Source of the DNA: an uncultured Prevotellaceae bacterium | GTDB taxonomy: Bacteria; Bacteroidota; Bacteroidia; Bacteroidales; Bacteroidaceae | NCBI GenBank assembly: GCA_947169245.1 | Contig: CAMVPA010000014.1 | Location: 1 to 64,000, forward strand | Length of the DNA: 64,000 nucleotides | Direction of reading: 5' to 3' | Part shown: one piece after another, positions 8,740 to 16,824 of the stretch | Layout: every line of letters starts with the position of its first letter | How positions within the stretch are numbered: the stretch's first letter is position 1 | The notes under the pieces: model-generated | What the model was told of the DNA's origin: nothing | What the model saw: the letters and a program-made list of their open reading frames with translations, nothing else | Database searches by the model: none | Translations under genes and position numbers: made by a program

Positions 8740-11700
8740 ATGCGAAGGGTTCTATTCTTACTGCTGACACTCATCTCTGTTTGTGTAGTCAGAAGTCAGA
8801 CTGCCTATTACTGGTTTGACGAACAGACTCAGGCGGAGTGGGAGCAGACAAACACGACAACAGGGCGACTGGACATCGATGTCTCGTCACTCCAGCAGGG
8901 TGTGCACACTCTGCACTACCTGTTGACGGATGAAGAAGGAATCCCAAACCTCATTGAGACGGCCCTTTTCATTAAACCGTTCACTTCTTTGTCAGGAAGT
9001 ACGGCTCATAGCTATTGCTACTGGTTTGATGAAGACTATGCCAACTCCAAACGAGACGACATGCCTGCTAATGGCCTGATAGTCCTCGACGTCTCTACGC
9101 TGAAACAGGGCGTCCACACTCTGCACTATGCCCTGTCAGACACTGACGGGAATATCAGCCCTACTGAGACCGCCCTTTTCATCAAACCGTTCACGTCGTT
9201 GTCAGGAAGTACGGCTAATAGCTACTGCTACTGGTTTGATGAAGACTATGCCAACTCCAAACGAGACGACATGCCTGCTAATGGCCTGATAGTCCTCGAC
9301 GTCTCTACGCTGAAACAGGGCGTTCACACTCTGCACTATGCTTTGTCGGATACAGACGGTAACCTCGGCTCTACTGAGACGGCCATCTTCATTAAACCGT
9401 TTACACCACTTAGTGGAGGCTCGTCGGATAGCTATTGTTGTTGGATTGATGAAGACCTTGAACATGCTGTTCGGGGTAAACTGTCGGGTGGGGGATTGGT
9501 ATTGGATGTCAGTGGCCTGAGAGGTGGCCTGCACCGTGTGCATTATTGTATAGATGGAGAGGTACTGTCACCAGCAGAGACAGCCTACTTCATGAAACCC
9601 ATCATCCCCGTTGTTGATTTGAGGTGTGTAGCCTTGATTGACAGTGTGCAGGTGGAGGAAAAGCCCCTACCACCAGCAGGAGGACTGATAGTATGGAACC
9701 ACGATGTGTCGACGCTGAATCCCGGTTTGCATGCTGAGCGTGTCGTGGTATATAATCAGGAAGATAGGTTGATGGACGAGTGCAGTGAACTGTTCATGCA
9801 TCTGCCTGACACGACCATCAAGGAAAGGGATACTTATGTGATTGACATGTCGCTGGCTACCGGCAGCACGAAATACACCTTCAAGTCGGCCGATACGAGC
9901 GTGGCTACGGTGAGTGCCGACGGCCTGGTGACGGGCGTGAAGGTAGGCACGACGACGATCACGATGACGGGCAGCGACGGCCAGAGCTACAGCTGCACGC
10001 TGACGGTGGAGGAGATGGACCAGATCACGGTGACTGTGAAGGACACGGTGCGCGTGTATGGCGACGCTAACCCGACGTTCGAGTACGAGATGAGCGGCGG
10101 CACGACAGAGGGTGTGCCCCAGATAACCTGCGAGGCCAGCAAGACATCGGCCGTAGGTACCTACGAAATCAAGATAGCCAATGGTACGCTGGACTATCCG
10201 AATCTGATACTCGTTGGTGGCACCCTGACGGTCACGAAGGCGCCGCTACTGGTAAAAGCCGATGACAAGGAGATGAAGCAGGCCAGCGCCGTGCCACAGC
10301 TAACCATTACTTACAGTGGTTTTAAGAATGGAGAGACCGAGGCCGTGCTGACCACGAAGCCCATAGTGACGACTACAGCTACATCGGAGAGTGAACAGGG
10401 CGAGTACCCCATAACCGTCAGCGGCGGCGAGGCCAAGAACTATGAGCTGAGCTATGAGGGCGGCACCCTGACGGTGACGGAGGCCGACCCGGTGACCATC
10501 ATGGTGACAGACAGCCAGCGCAACTACGGCGACGAGAACCCGACGTTCGAGTACACCGTGACGGGCGGCATGATAGAGGGCACGCCTAAGCTGACGTGCG
10601 AGGCCAGCAAGTGGGCGACGGTGGGCACCTATGAGATCAAGATAGCGGCCGGCAGCATCAAGTACCCGAACCTGACATTGGTCGGCGGCACGCTGACCGT
10701 AGTGAAAGCACCGCTGACGGTGACGGCCGACAACAAGGTGATGAAGCAGGGCGACCCCGTGCCGGAGCTGACTATTACATACAGCGGCTTCAAGAACAAC
10801 GAGACTGAGAACGTACTGACTGTGAAGCCCACGGTGAGCACGACGGCGACATCGCTGAGCCCTGAGGGAAGCTACCCGATAACGGTGGAAGGCGGCGACG
10901 CTCAGAACTACGAGTTGAACCGTGTGAACGGCACCGTGACGGTGACACAGGCCGACCCGATAACCATCGCCGTGGTGAACGCCGAGCGCGAGTACGGCGA
11001 GGACAATCCGACGTTCGAGTACACCGTGACGGGCGGCACGATAGCTGAGGCACCGATAATCACTTGCGAAGCTGGCAGGGACACGCCCGTGGGCACCTAT
11101 GAGATCAAGGTGGCTGCCGGCCAGATAGACTATCCGAACCTGATACTCGTCGGCGGCACCCTGACTGTCACCAAGGCGCCTCTACTGATAAAGGCCGATG
11201 ACCAGACGATGAAGCAGGCCGGCAGTATGCCAGAGCTGACCGTCAGCTACAGCGGTTTCAAGAATGGCGAAACGGAAGCCGTGCTGACGAGGAAGCCCAC
11301 GGCCAGCACGACGGCTACGCCGGAGAGCGCACTCGGCGAATACCCGATAACAGTATATGGCGGCGATGCCCGTAACTACACGCTGAGCTACGAGAACGGC
11401 ACCATGACGGTGACGGAGGCCGATCCGGTAACCATTGCCGTGGTGAACGCAGAGCGTGAGTACGGCGAAGAAAACCCGACATTCGAGTACACCGTGACCG
11501 GCGGCGCCATACAGGGCACGCCGCAGATTACCTGCGAGGCCGGGAAGGATGCATCCGTTGGTACCTACGACATCAGGATAGAGACTGGCGGCGTCAAATA
11601 CCCGAATCTGGTACTCGTCGGCGGTACGCTGACGGTGGCAAAGGCGCCTCTGACGGTGAAAGCCGACAACAAGGTGATGAAGGAAGGCGACGCCGTACCG

Positions 11701-13821
11701 AAGCTGACCGTCACATACAACGGCTTCAAGAACGGAGAGACGGAAGAAGTGCTGACGGTGAAGCCCACGGCCAGCACGACGGCTACGTCTGAGAGCGCCC
11801 CCGGCAGCTACCCGATAACCGTCGGCGGCGGTGAGGCACAGAACTACGAGCTGACCTATCAGGACGGTACGCTGACGGTGACAGAGCCCGACCAGATCGT
11901 CGTCATGGTGAGCGACGCCGAGCGCGAGTACGGCGAGGACAACCCGGCGTTCGGGTACACGGTGACGGGGGCCACGATAGACTGGACACCGGAAATCACC
12001 TGCGAGGCTGGCAAGGATGCCCCTGTAGGCACCTACGAAATCAGGATATCGGCAGACAATGCCGACTACCCGAACCTGGTACTTGTGAGCGGCACGCTGA
12101 CCGTGACCAAAGCCCCGCTGACCGTGACTGCCGACGACAAGACGATGACCGAGGGCGACAACGTGCCGGTGCTGACCGTCAGCTACGGCGGCTTCAAGAA
12201 CGGAGAGACGGAGGACGTACTGACAGTGAAGCCCACGGCCAATACCACAGCGACGCCACAAAGCCTGCCCGGCGAATACCCGATAACCGTCAGCGGAGGT
12301 GAAGCCCGCAACTACAGCATGACATACAATAGTGGCACGCTGAGGGTAGAGCCGAAGCCTGAGCAGCTGGTGCTGACGGTGAACATGACCTCGGGCGAAG
12401 TGGCACAAGGCACGGAGATCATGCTGAGCGCCAAGAACAGTCAGGGCGATGATGTCGAGGACGCCGCCATCTACTATACCCTTGACGGCACAGTGCCCAC
12501 TGAGGCCAGCACTCTGTATGAGGATGCCATCATACTGGAAGAAAGCTGTACGCTGAAAGCCGTGGCTATGAAGACTGGCTATGCGCCGAGCGAGGTGCTG
12601 ACGGAGATGTACACCGTGATTGAAGACGACACCAACGGCCAGTGGGAAGACCCTGAGACCGGCATTGTCTACGCCTACAACACTGCCGAGTCGGTGGCTA
12701 AGGTACAGCGTGTAAGAAACACTGCCCAGGGCAATGTTGCCATTCGCAAGACCATCATCGTCGACGGTAAGGAGTACACGGTGACGGAGGTGGCCAAGCG
12801 AGCATTCGCCGGTGCTTCGAGCGTGACGTCGGTGACGGTGCCGACGTCGGTGACGAACTTCTACGAGAGTGCCTTTGCCAACGACGGATTGCTGGCATTA
12901 GTCTGGCAAAGCAACTCGGATGTGCCAACCAACGTGTTGCCCGACCAAGGCGGCCGTAGCCGGAACTTCTTGCTCTACGTGAGCAATGCCAGTCAGGCAC
13001 CGTCTGACGTGACTAATGTCGTAGTGAAGACCGGCGACGGCTACCAGATGACGGGCACGCTGACGCTGCAGGAGAACGAGGGCTTCCACTGTCCGGTGGC
13101 GTTCAAGGCAGAGGCCGTGAGCTACACCCACGCTTACCAGATGACCTCGGGCATTGGCACGAGTGAGGGCTGGGAGACGCTGGCGTTGCCGTTCGACGTC
13201 GAGACCATCCGCCATGCTGACGGCCGTGTGCTGGTTCCCTTCGCAAGCTATCGCAGCGACAGCGACAACCGTCCGTTCTGGCTCTACGCGATGTCGTCCG
13301 ACGGTTTCGTGAAGACCGCCAGCATCAAGGCCAATACACCTTATATTATATGTATGCCGAACAACGAGGGCTACCTGCCTGAGTACAACATAGCCGGCGA
13401 AGTGACCTTCACGGCCAACAACGTGACGATACAGCCGACGACATCGTTGAATAGCGTGACCGCCGGCGCTCGCACCTTCGTACCGACGTTCCGCAAGATA
13501 CGTTCGTCGGGCTCTGTGGCTACGCTGAACAGCGTGAACCGCCTGCACTCGAACACGGGCGGCGAGGCTCCCGGCAGCCGCTTCATCAGTAACCTGCGCC
13601 TGGCCTCACCCTTCGAGGCCGTCTTCGAGGGCAGTGCCTCTAATGTCCGCTCCTTCGCCATCGACTTCGCTCCCGGCGTGACCAACGGCATCGACGACAT
13701 CCCCGCCACCCGTCCCGGCCAGCAGAGAATCTATAACCTGAAGGGTCAGCGTGTGAGCAAGATGCAGCGCGGACAGCTCTACATCGTCGGAGGACGTAAG
13801 GTGGTGAGTAATGAGAAATGA
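8740..13821 (+). CDS. Giant mosaic surface protein: YWFDE repeats, Big_2, five MBG units, shared C-terminal module
   Basis: A 1693-residue protein. Residues 1-19 are a signal peptide (MRRVLFLLLTLISVCVVRS). Residues ~22-300 hold four copies of a ~70-residue repeat beginning YCYWFDED; I do not recognise a named family. One Big_2 domain lies at ~373-425. Residues 428-1206 are five 156-residue units with YGDxNPTFEYTVTGG and YPNLILVGGTLTVTKAPL motifs, typical of MBG domains in bacterial adhesins. A chitobiase-like module (~1208-1295) and the shared ~390-residue C-terminal module follow, ending in YNLKGQRV...LYIVGGRK. The final residues VVSNEK and the stop fall in a heptamer repeat array. It is likely a long stalked surface adhesin; the MBG units would act as a spacer. 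Confidence 0.85.
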   Translation: MRRVLFLLLTLISVCVVRSQTAYYWFDEQTQAEWEQTNTTTGRLDIDVSSLQQGVHTLHYLLTDEEGIPNLIETALFIKPFTSLSGSTAHSYCYWFDEDYANSKRDDMPANGLIVLDVSTLKQGVHTLHYALSDTDGNISPTETALFIKPFTSLSGSTANSYCYWFDEDYANSKRDDMPANGLIVLDVSTLKQGVHTLHYALSDTDGNLGSTETAIFIKPFTPLSGGSSDSYCCWIDEDLEHAVRGKLSGGGLVLDVSGLRGGLHRVHYCIDGEVLSPAETAYFMKPIIPVVDLRCVALIDSVQVEEKPLPPAGGLIVWNHDVSTLNPGLHAERVVVYNQEDRLMDECSELFMHLPDTTIKERDTYVIDMSLATGSTKYTFKSADTSVATVSADGLVTGVKVGTTTITMTGSDGQSYSCTLTVEEMDQITVTVKDTVRVYGDANPTFEYEMSGGTTEGVPQITCEASKTSAVGTYEIKIANGTLDYPNLILVGGTLTVTKAPLLVKADDKEMKQASAVPQLTITYSGFKNGETEAVLTTKPIVTTTATSESEQGEYPITVSGGEAKNYELSYEGGTLTVTEADPVTIMVTDSQRNYGDENPTFEYTVTGGMIEGTPKLTCEASKWATVGTYEIKIAAGSIKYPNLTLVGGTLTVVKAPLTVTADNKVMKQGDPVPELTITYSGFKNNETENVLTVKPTVSTTATSLSPEGSYPITVEGGDAQNYELNRVNGTVTVTQADPITIAVVNAEREYGEDNPTFEYTVTGGTIAEAPIITCEAGRDTPVGTYEIKVAAGQIDYPNLILVGGTLTVTKAPLLIKADDQTMKQAGSMPELTVSYSGFKNGETEAVLTRKPTASTTATPESALGEYPITVYGGDARNYTLSYENGTMTVTEADPVTIAVVNAEREYGEENPTFEYTVTGGAIQGTPQITCEAGKDASVGTYDIRIETGGVKYPNLVLVGGTLTVAKAPLTVKADNKVMKEGDAVPKLTVTYNGFKNGETEEVLTVKPTASTTATSESAPGSYPITVGGGEAQNYELTYQDGTLTVTEPDQIVVMVSDAEREYGEDNPAFGYTVTGATIDWTPEITCEAGKDAPVGTYEIRISADNADYPNLVLVSGTLTVTKAPLTVTADDKTMTEGDNVPVLTVSYGGFKNGETEDVLTVKPTANTTATPQSLPGEYPITVSGGEARNYSMTYNSGTLRVEPKPEQLVLTVNMTSGEVAQGTEIMLSAKNSQGDDVEDAAIYYTLDGTVPTEASTLYEDAIILEESCTLKAVAMKTGYAPSEVLTEMYTVIEDDTNGQWEDPETGIVYAYNTAESVAKVQRVRNTAQGNVAIRKTIIVDGKEYTVTEVAKRAFAGASSVTSVTVPTSVTNFYESAFANDGLLALVWQSNSDVPTNVLPDQGGRSRNFLLYVSNASQAPSDVTNVVVKTGDGYQMTGTLTLQENEGFHCPVAFKAEAVSYTHAYQMTSGIGTSEGWETLALPFDVETIRHADGRVLVPFASYRSDSDNRPFWLYAMSSDGFVKTASIKANTPYIICMPNNEGYLPEYNIAGEVTFTANNVTIQPTTSLNSVTAGARTFVPTFRKIRSSGSVATLNSVNRLHSNTGGEAPGSRFISNLRLASPFEAVFEGSASNVRSFAIDFAPGVTNGIDDIPATRPGQQRIYNLKGQRVSKMQRGQLYIVGGRKVVSNEK
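8971..9390. repeat. 210-bp tandem repeat (YWFDE domain)
   Basis: Units 8971-9180 and 9181-9390 are almost identical over 210 bp (70 codons), including a long identical core around the YWFDEDYANSKRDD motif. More diverged copies flank them on both sides. Confidence 0.85.
10021..12357. repeat. Five 468-bp tandem MBG-domain units
   Basis: Units start near 10021, 10489, 10957, 11425 and 11893, giving a constant 468-bp (156-codon) period. Each encodes a YGDENPTFEYTVTGG half and a KAPLTVKADNKVMKQG half. Copies are diverged but clearly homologous. Confidence 0.85.
13053..13691. repeat. 639-bp identical block, copy 2
   Basis: Same sequence as 6923-7561, here inside the giant mosaic gene. Confidence 0.95.
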
Positions 13822-13830
13822 GTAATGGGA
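13803..13830. repeat. Heptamer array (gtaatga/gaaatga type)
   Basis: A run of 7-bp units spans the 3' end and stop codon of the mosaic gene. It resembles arrays at 37814-37855 and 58632-58666. Confidence 0.6.
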
Positions 13831-13839
13831 GGGGGGAGG

Positions 13840-14343
13840 TTAGTAGGCGCGGAGCTTGATGCCTACGTCGGCGATGCCGGGCAGGGTCTCGCGGCGCATG
13901 GCATGGCGGATGGCGATGACCAGTGAGTCGCCCTTGTTGACGCTGATGTCGGTCAGGTGGAAATGGTACTGATAGTAGCCGACGCCCTTGACTTTGAAGT
14001 TGCCGTCCTCGCCGACGAGACTACAGTTAAGGGTGTCGGTGCGCACAAGACCTGCAGGCAAGGCTTTCCCTGCTTTTCGGGTAATACCTGTTGGCAGGGT
14101 GGTGTGGTCGACAACCAGACTGAGCCCCATGAATGGGTAGCGGTTGCTGATGCGGAGTTCCACTTCTTCATGGAGTACTGTCGACTGAGGCACGGGAGGA
14201 ACGCAGAACACGATAGTGTCAGACTTCTCCCATCCAGCCAGTGGCGTGTGCTCGTAATGATGATATATGGTCTTACGGTTACAACAGCAAAGTGCCATTG
14301 TAACCGCAAGAACCAAGTAAGGCCACAGCCTATTTCTTCTCAT
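13840..14343 (-). CDS. gldH: Gliding motility lipoprotein GldH family
   Basis: A 167-residue lipoprotein. I place the start at the ATG ending at 14343 (MRRNRLWPYL), because a strong AAGAAGG ribosome-binding site lies just upstream and the lipobox follows (TMALCCCN, candidate lipidated Cys at 19-21). The longer frame to 14469 adds only an Arg/Ser-rich stretch antisense to the Lys-rich tail of ricT. The body (HTPLAGWEKSDT, SNRYPFMGLSLVVDHT, YYQYHFHLTDISVNKGDS) matches the GldH family of Bacteroidetes outer-membrane lipoproteins, which are linked to gliding and T9SS. The gene overlaps the ricT 3' end by 14 bp, indicating translational coupling at the end of a holB-ricT-gldH operon. In Prevotella, GldH is found without obvious gliding. 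Confidence 0.8.
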   Translation of the reverse strand: MRRNRLWPYLVLAVTMALCCCNRKTIYHHYEHTPLAGWEKSDTIVFCVPPVPQSTVLHEEVELRISNRYPFMGLSLVVDHTTLPTGITRKAGKALPAGLVRTDTLNCSLVGEDGNFKVKGVGYYQYHFHLTDISVNKGDSLVIAIRHAMRRETLPGIADVGIKLRAY

Positions 14344-15454
14344 CCTTCTTAGGTTTTCCCTCTTGGGGCTTTTTCTTCTTTTTCTTCTTCTTGACCTTGT
14401 CGAAGCGGTTGATGTCGCCTCCGGCCAGGTCGACGGTCGTCTTCTGGGGTTTCGGCTTACCGCCCTCATGGAGTGACTCGGGCTTCTCGCCGCGGCGGTT
14501 CATGTCAATAATCTGCCTGGCACGTTCGGCGCTGATGGTCTCCAGATTGGCGGCAATGTTCTTGTCGGTGGAGTAGGTGACCATGCCTGCGAGGATGTCG
14601 CTCTTGAAGTGGTAGTAGTCGGCATCGAGAGTCTGCAGCATCACATCGCGGCCTGGCAGACGTCGGCCTGCCTCAATGTAGTCGTCGACCTCATAGTTCA
14701 GACAGCACTTCAGCTTGGCACACATACCGGCCAGCTTCTGGGGATTGAGCGAGATGTCCTGGAAGCGGGCGGCGTTGGTCGACACGGAGACGAAGTTCTT
14801 CATCCATGTGGCGCAGCACAGCTCACGGCCGCAGGGACCGGTACCGCCGATGCGGCCTGCCTCCTGACGGGCACCAATCTGCTTCATCTCGATGCGAACG
14901 TGGAAGGCGGCGGCCAGGTCCTTGATGAGCTGGCGGAAGTCTACGCGCTCGTCGGCGATGTAGTAGAAGATGGCCTTCTGTCCGTCGCCCTGGTACTCCA
15001 CGTCGCCAATCTTCATCTGCAGACCGAGCCCCTTGGCAATCTCACGGCTCTCGATCATCGTCTCGTGCTCGCGGGCCTTGGCCTCACGGAACTTCTCCAT
15101 GTCGATGTCGCGTGCCAGACGGTAGACGCGCTTGATGTCGTCGGCCGACTTCAGGTTAGCCTTCTTAATCTGGATTTTCACCAGACGACCAGTCAGTGTG
15201 ACGACGCCGATGTCGTGGCCGGGATTGGCCTCGACAGCCACGATGTCACCCTTCTTCAGCGGCAGGTTGTTGACGTTGTGGTAGTAGCCCTTGCGGGTGT
15301 GCTTGAACTGTACCTCCACCAAGTCGGTAGAGTCGGCATTGCCCGGCACGTCGGCCAGCCAGTCGTAGGTGTTCAGCTGACGGTCCTGGCGGCCTATGGC
15401 CTGATGGCATAGTCCGCGGTCGCAGCCGGTTCTTATCTCGAGTTCTTTTTCCAT
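14330..15454 (-). CDS. ricT: PSP1-domain protein, RicT/YaaT family
   Basis: A 374-residue protein with the PSP1 C-terminal domain. The Cys-rich core CGRELCCATW followed by MCAKLKCCLNYE (nt ~14690-14830) provides the conserved cysteines that ligate an Fe-S cluster in Bacillus RicT. There RicT acts with RicA and RicF in RNA maturation and developmental control; the role in Bacteroidales is not established. The tail is a lysine run (eight K) followed by a Pro/Lys/Glu segment, likely disordered and able to bind RNA or DNA. It sits between holB and gldH, in the order I recall from other Bacteroidales. Confidence 0.85.
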   Translation of the reverse strand: MEKELEIRTGCDRGLCHQAIGRQDRQLNTYDWLADVPGNADSTDLVEVQFKHTRKGYYHNVNNLPLKKGDIVAVEANPGHDIGVVTLTGRLVKIQIKKANLKSADDIKRVYRLARDIDMEKFREAKAREHETMIESREIAKGLGLQMKIGDVEYQGDGQKAIFYYIADERVDFRQLIKDLAAAFHVRIEMKQIGARQEAGRIGGTGPCGRELCCATWMKNFVSVSTNAARFQDISLNPQKLAGMCAKLKCCLNYEVDDYIEAGRRLPGRDVMLQTLDADYYHFKSDILAGMVTYSTDKNIAANLETISAERARQIIDMNRRGEKPESLHEGGKPKPQKTTVDLAGGDINRFDKVKKKKKKKKPQEGKPKKDEKK

Positions 15455-15467
15455 TGTTCTATTATTT

Positions 15468-15521
15468 ATGGGTCTTATGGGTCTTATGGGTCTTATGGGT
15501 CTTATGGGACTTATGGGTCTT
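15468..15521. repeat. Six 9-bp tandem repeats (ATGGGTCTT) between holB and ricT
   Basis: Six units of a 9-mer, one with a single change, fill the gap between holB and ricT and reach into the holB stop codon. Read on the transcribed strand the unit is AAGACCCAT. The same 9-mer register (CCCATAAGx) is found inside lutA at 18602-18637. Confidence 0.95.
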
Positions 15522-16638
15522 ATTTTTGAATCAGCAGTACTATCATCTTCAGGGCGAAGTCGAAGAAGACGATCTTCGCGTTGGCGTTCTGTCCGATGTC
15601 ACGGATGGCGCGGTTGGCCAGGTCGGTGATGGGCAGTACATTCGCCTCGTTGATGAAGCGGGCGAAGTTGCGGGCGAAGTTCTCTTCCTCCTGCGTCATG
15701 TAGCAGAGCTCAGACTGCTGGAAGTTGTACATGAAGTTCTCGCGAACCATGCGCAGGAAGAATGTCAGGAAGCGCTTTTGCTTCTCACGGCCGAAGCCGG
15801 CCATCGTCTCGCTCCAGCGGCGCAGGTCGCGCACCCGGCGCTGATAGGCCAGTCGCATGAGCGAGATGAAGAGGTCGAGGAACTGTTCGTTCTCCGTGCC
15901 CGTCTGCAACTCCTGCAGGGCTTTCAGCCACGAGCCGTCGGCCAGTCGGCTGATGCGCCGTGCAGCCTCCTCGCTGACGCCTCGGCGCTCCTGTAACGCC
16001 TGACAGATGGTCTCGGCAGGCAGTTTCTTCACGTCGATGCGCTGTACGCGGCTGCGGATGGTCTCCAGCAGGCGGTCGGGCTCTTCGCACACCATGATGA
16101 ACACCGTCTGCTGCGGTGGCTCCTCGATAAGCTTCAGCAGCTTGTTGGCGCACTCGATGTTCATGCGCTCGGGGAGCCAAATGACGCTCACCTTGTAGCC
16201 GCCCTGGCTCGACTTCAGACTGAGCTTGCGCACCAGTGAGTCGCTCTCGCCGGCAGTGATGATGGCCTGCTGGTTCTCGCCGCCCATCGCCGTCATCCAC
16301 TCATCCATGGTGAAGTAAGGCCCCTGCATGATGAGCTCGTGCCACTCATGGGCGAAGTCCTCGCTCACGGGTTTGTGGTCGCTACCCATCGATGGCAGTT
16401 TGATGGTGGGGTAGGTGAAGTGCAGGTCGGGGTGTTGCAGGTTCCGGAGCATGGGGGGCTCCGATTCATCACCTCGTACCTCGTTCAACAGATAACAGGC
16501 GAAAGCGATGGCCAGTGCCTTCTTGCCCACGCCTTGTGGACCACAGAGCATAAGAGCATGCGGCAGGCGACCCTCTCGGGTCATCTGCAGCAGGCGCTCG
16601 CGCACCTCTTCCTGTCCTATTACTTCGTTGAATGTCAT
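15520..16638 (-). CDS. holB: DNA polymerase III subunit delta'
   Basis: A 372-residue AAA+ clamp-loader subunit. The start is the ATG ending at 16638 (MTFNEVIGQEEV), the usual delta' opening. The 32-codon upstream extension would lie across the promoter, so I reject it. Motifs: Walker A GPQGVGKK near residue 39, and the sensor-type IEEPPQQTVFIMVCEEPDRLLETIRSR segment (split here as IEEPPQQT and TIRSR). It helps load the beta clamp at the fork. First gene of holB-ricT-gldH. A TAccTTTG -7 box lies 12 nt upstream of the ATG, giving a very short leader. Confidence 0.9.
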   Translation of the reverse strand: MTFNEVIGQEEVRERLLQMTREGRLPHALMLCGPQGVGKKALAIAFACYLLNEVRGDESEPPMLRNLQHPDLHFTYPTIKLPSMGSDHKPVSEDFAHEWHELIMQGPYFTMDEWMTAMGGENQQAIITAGESDSLVRKLSLKSSQGGYKVSVIWLPERMNIECANKLLKLIEEPPQQTVFIMVCEEPDRLLETIRSRVQRIDVKKLPAETICQALQERRGVSEEAARRISRLADGSWLKALQELQTGTENEQFLDLFISLMRLAYQRRVRDLRRWSETMAGFGREKQKRFLTFFLRMVRENFMYNFQQSELCYMTQEEENFARNFARFINEANVLPITDLANRAIRDIGQNANAKIVFFDFALKMIVLLIQK

Positions 16639-16649
16639 ACTTGACACGG

Positions 16650-16657
16650 CAAAGGTA
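16650..16657 (-). promoter_or_regulatory. Bacteroidetes -7 box for holB operon
   Basis: TACCTTTG on the minus strand, 12 nt before the holB ATG. No convincing -33 TTTG was seen. Confidence 0.6.
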
Positions 16658-16763
16658 CGAATTATTATTGACTTCCTATACGAAAGGGCTGCAATTATGA
16701 CATTTTTTTGCAATTGCGGCGCGAAAAAAGACATAAAGATGGTGTAAAATGGAAAACTTTTCG

Positions 16764-16771
16764 TAACTTTG
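16764..16771 (+). promoter_or_regulatory. -7 box for aldA-lutABC
   Basis: TAACTTTG 54 bp before the aldA ATG. It fits TAnnTTTG; no clear -33 element is present at 19-21 bp. Confidence 0.6.
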
Positions 16772-16824
16772 CGCCATCAAGTAACGAGAAACTACTTATC
16801 CATTTACTAAAAACCAATACACGT

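Noticed and set aside
14344..14469. Longer N-terminus for GldH
   Set aside because: It would place an Arg/Ser-rich stretch before the signal peptide and is antisense-frame overlap with the lysine tail of ricT; the internal ATG has a good AAGAAGG site.
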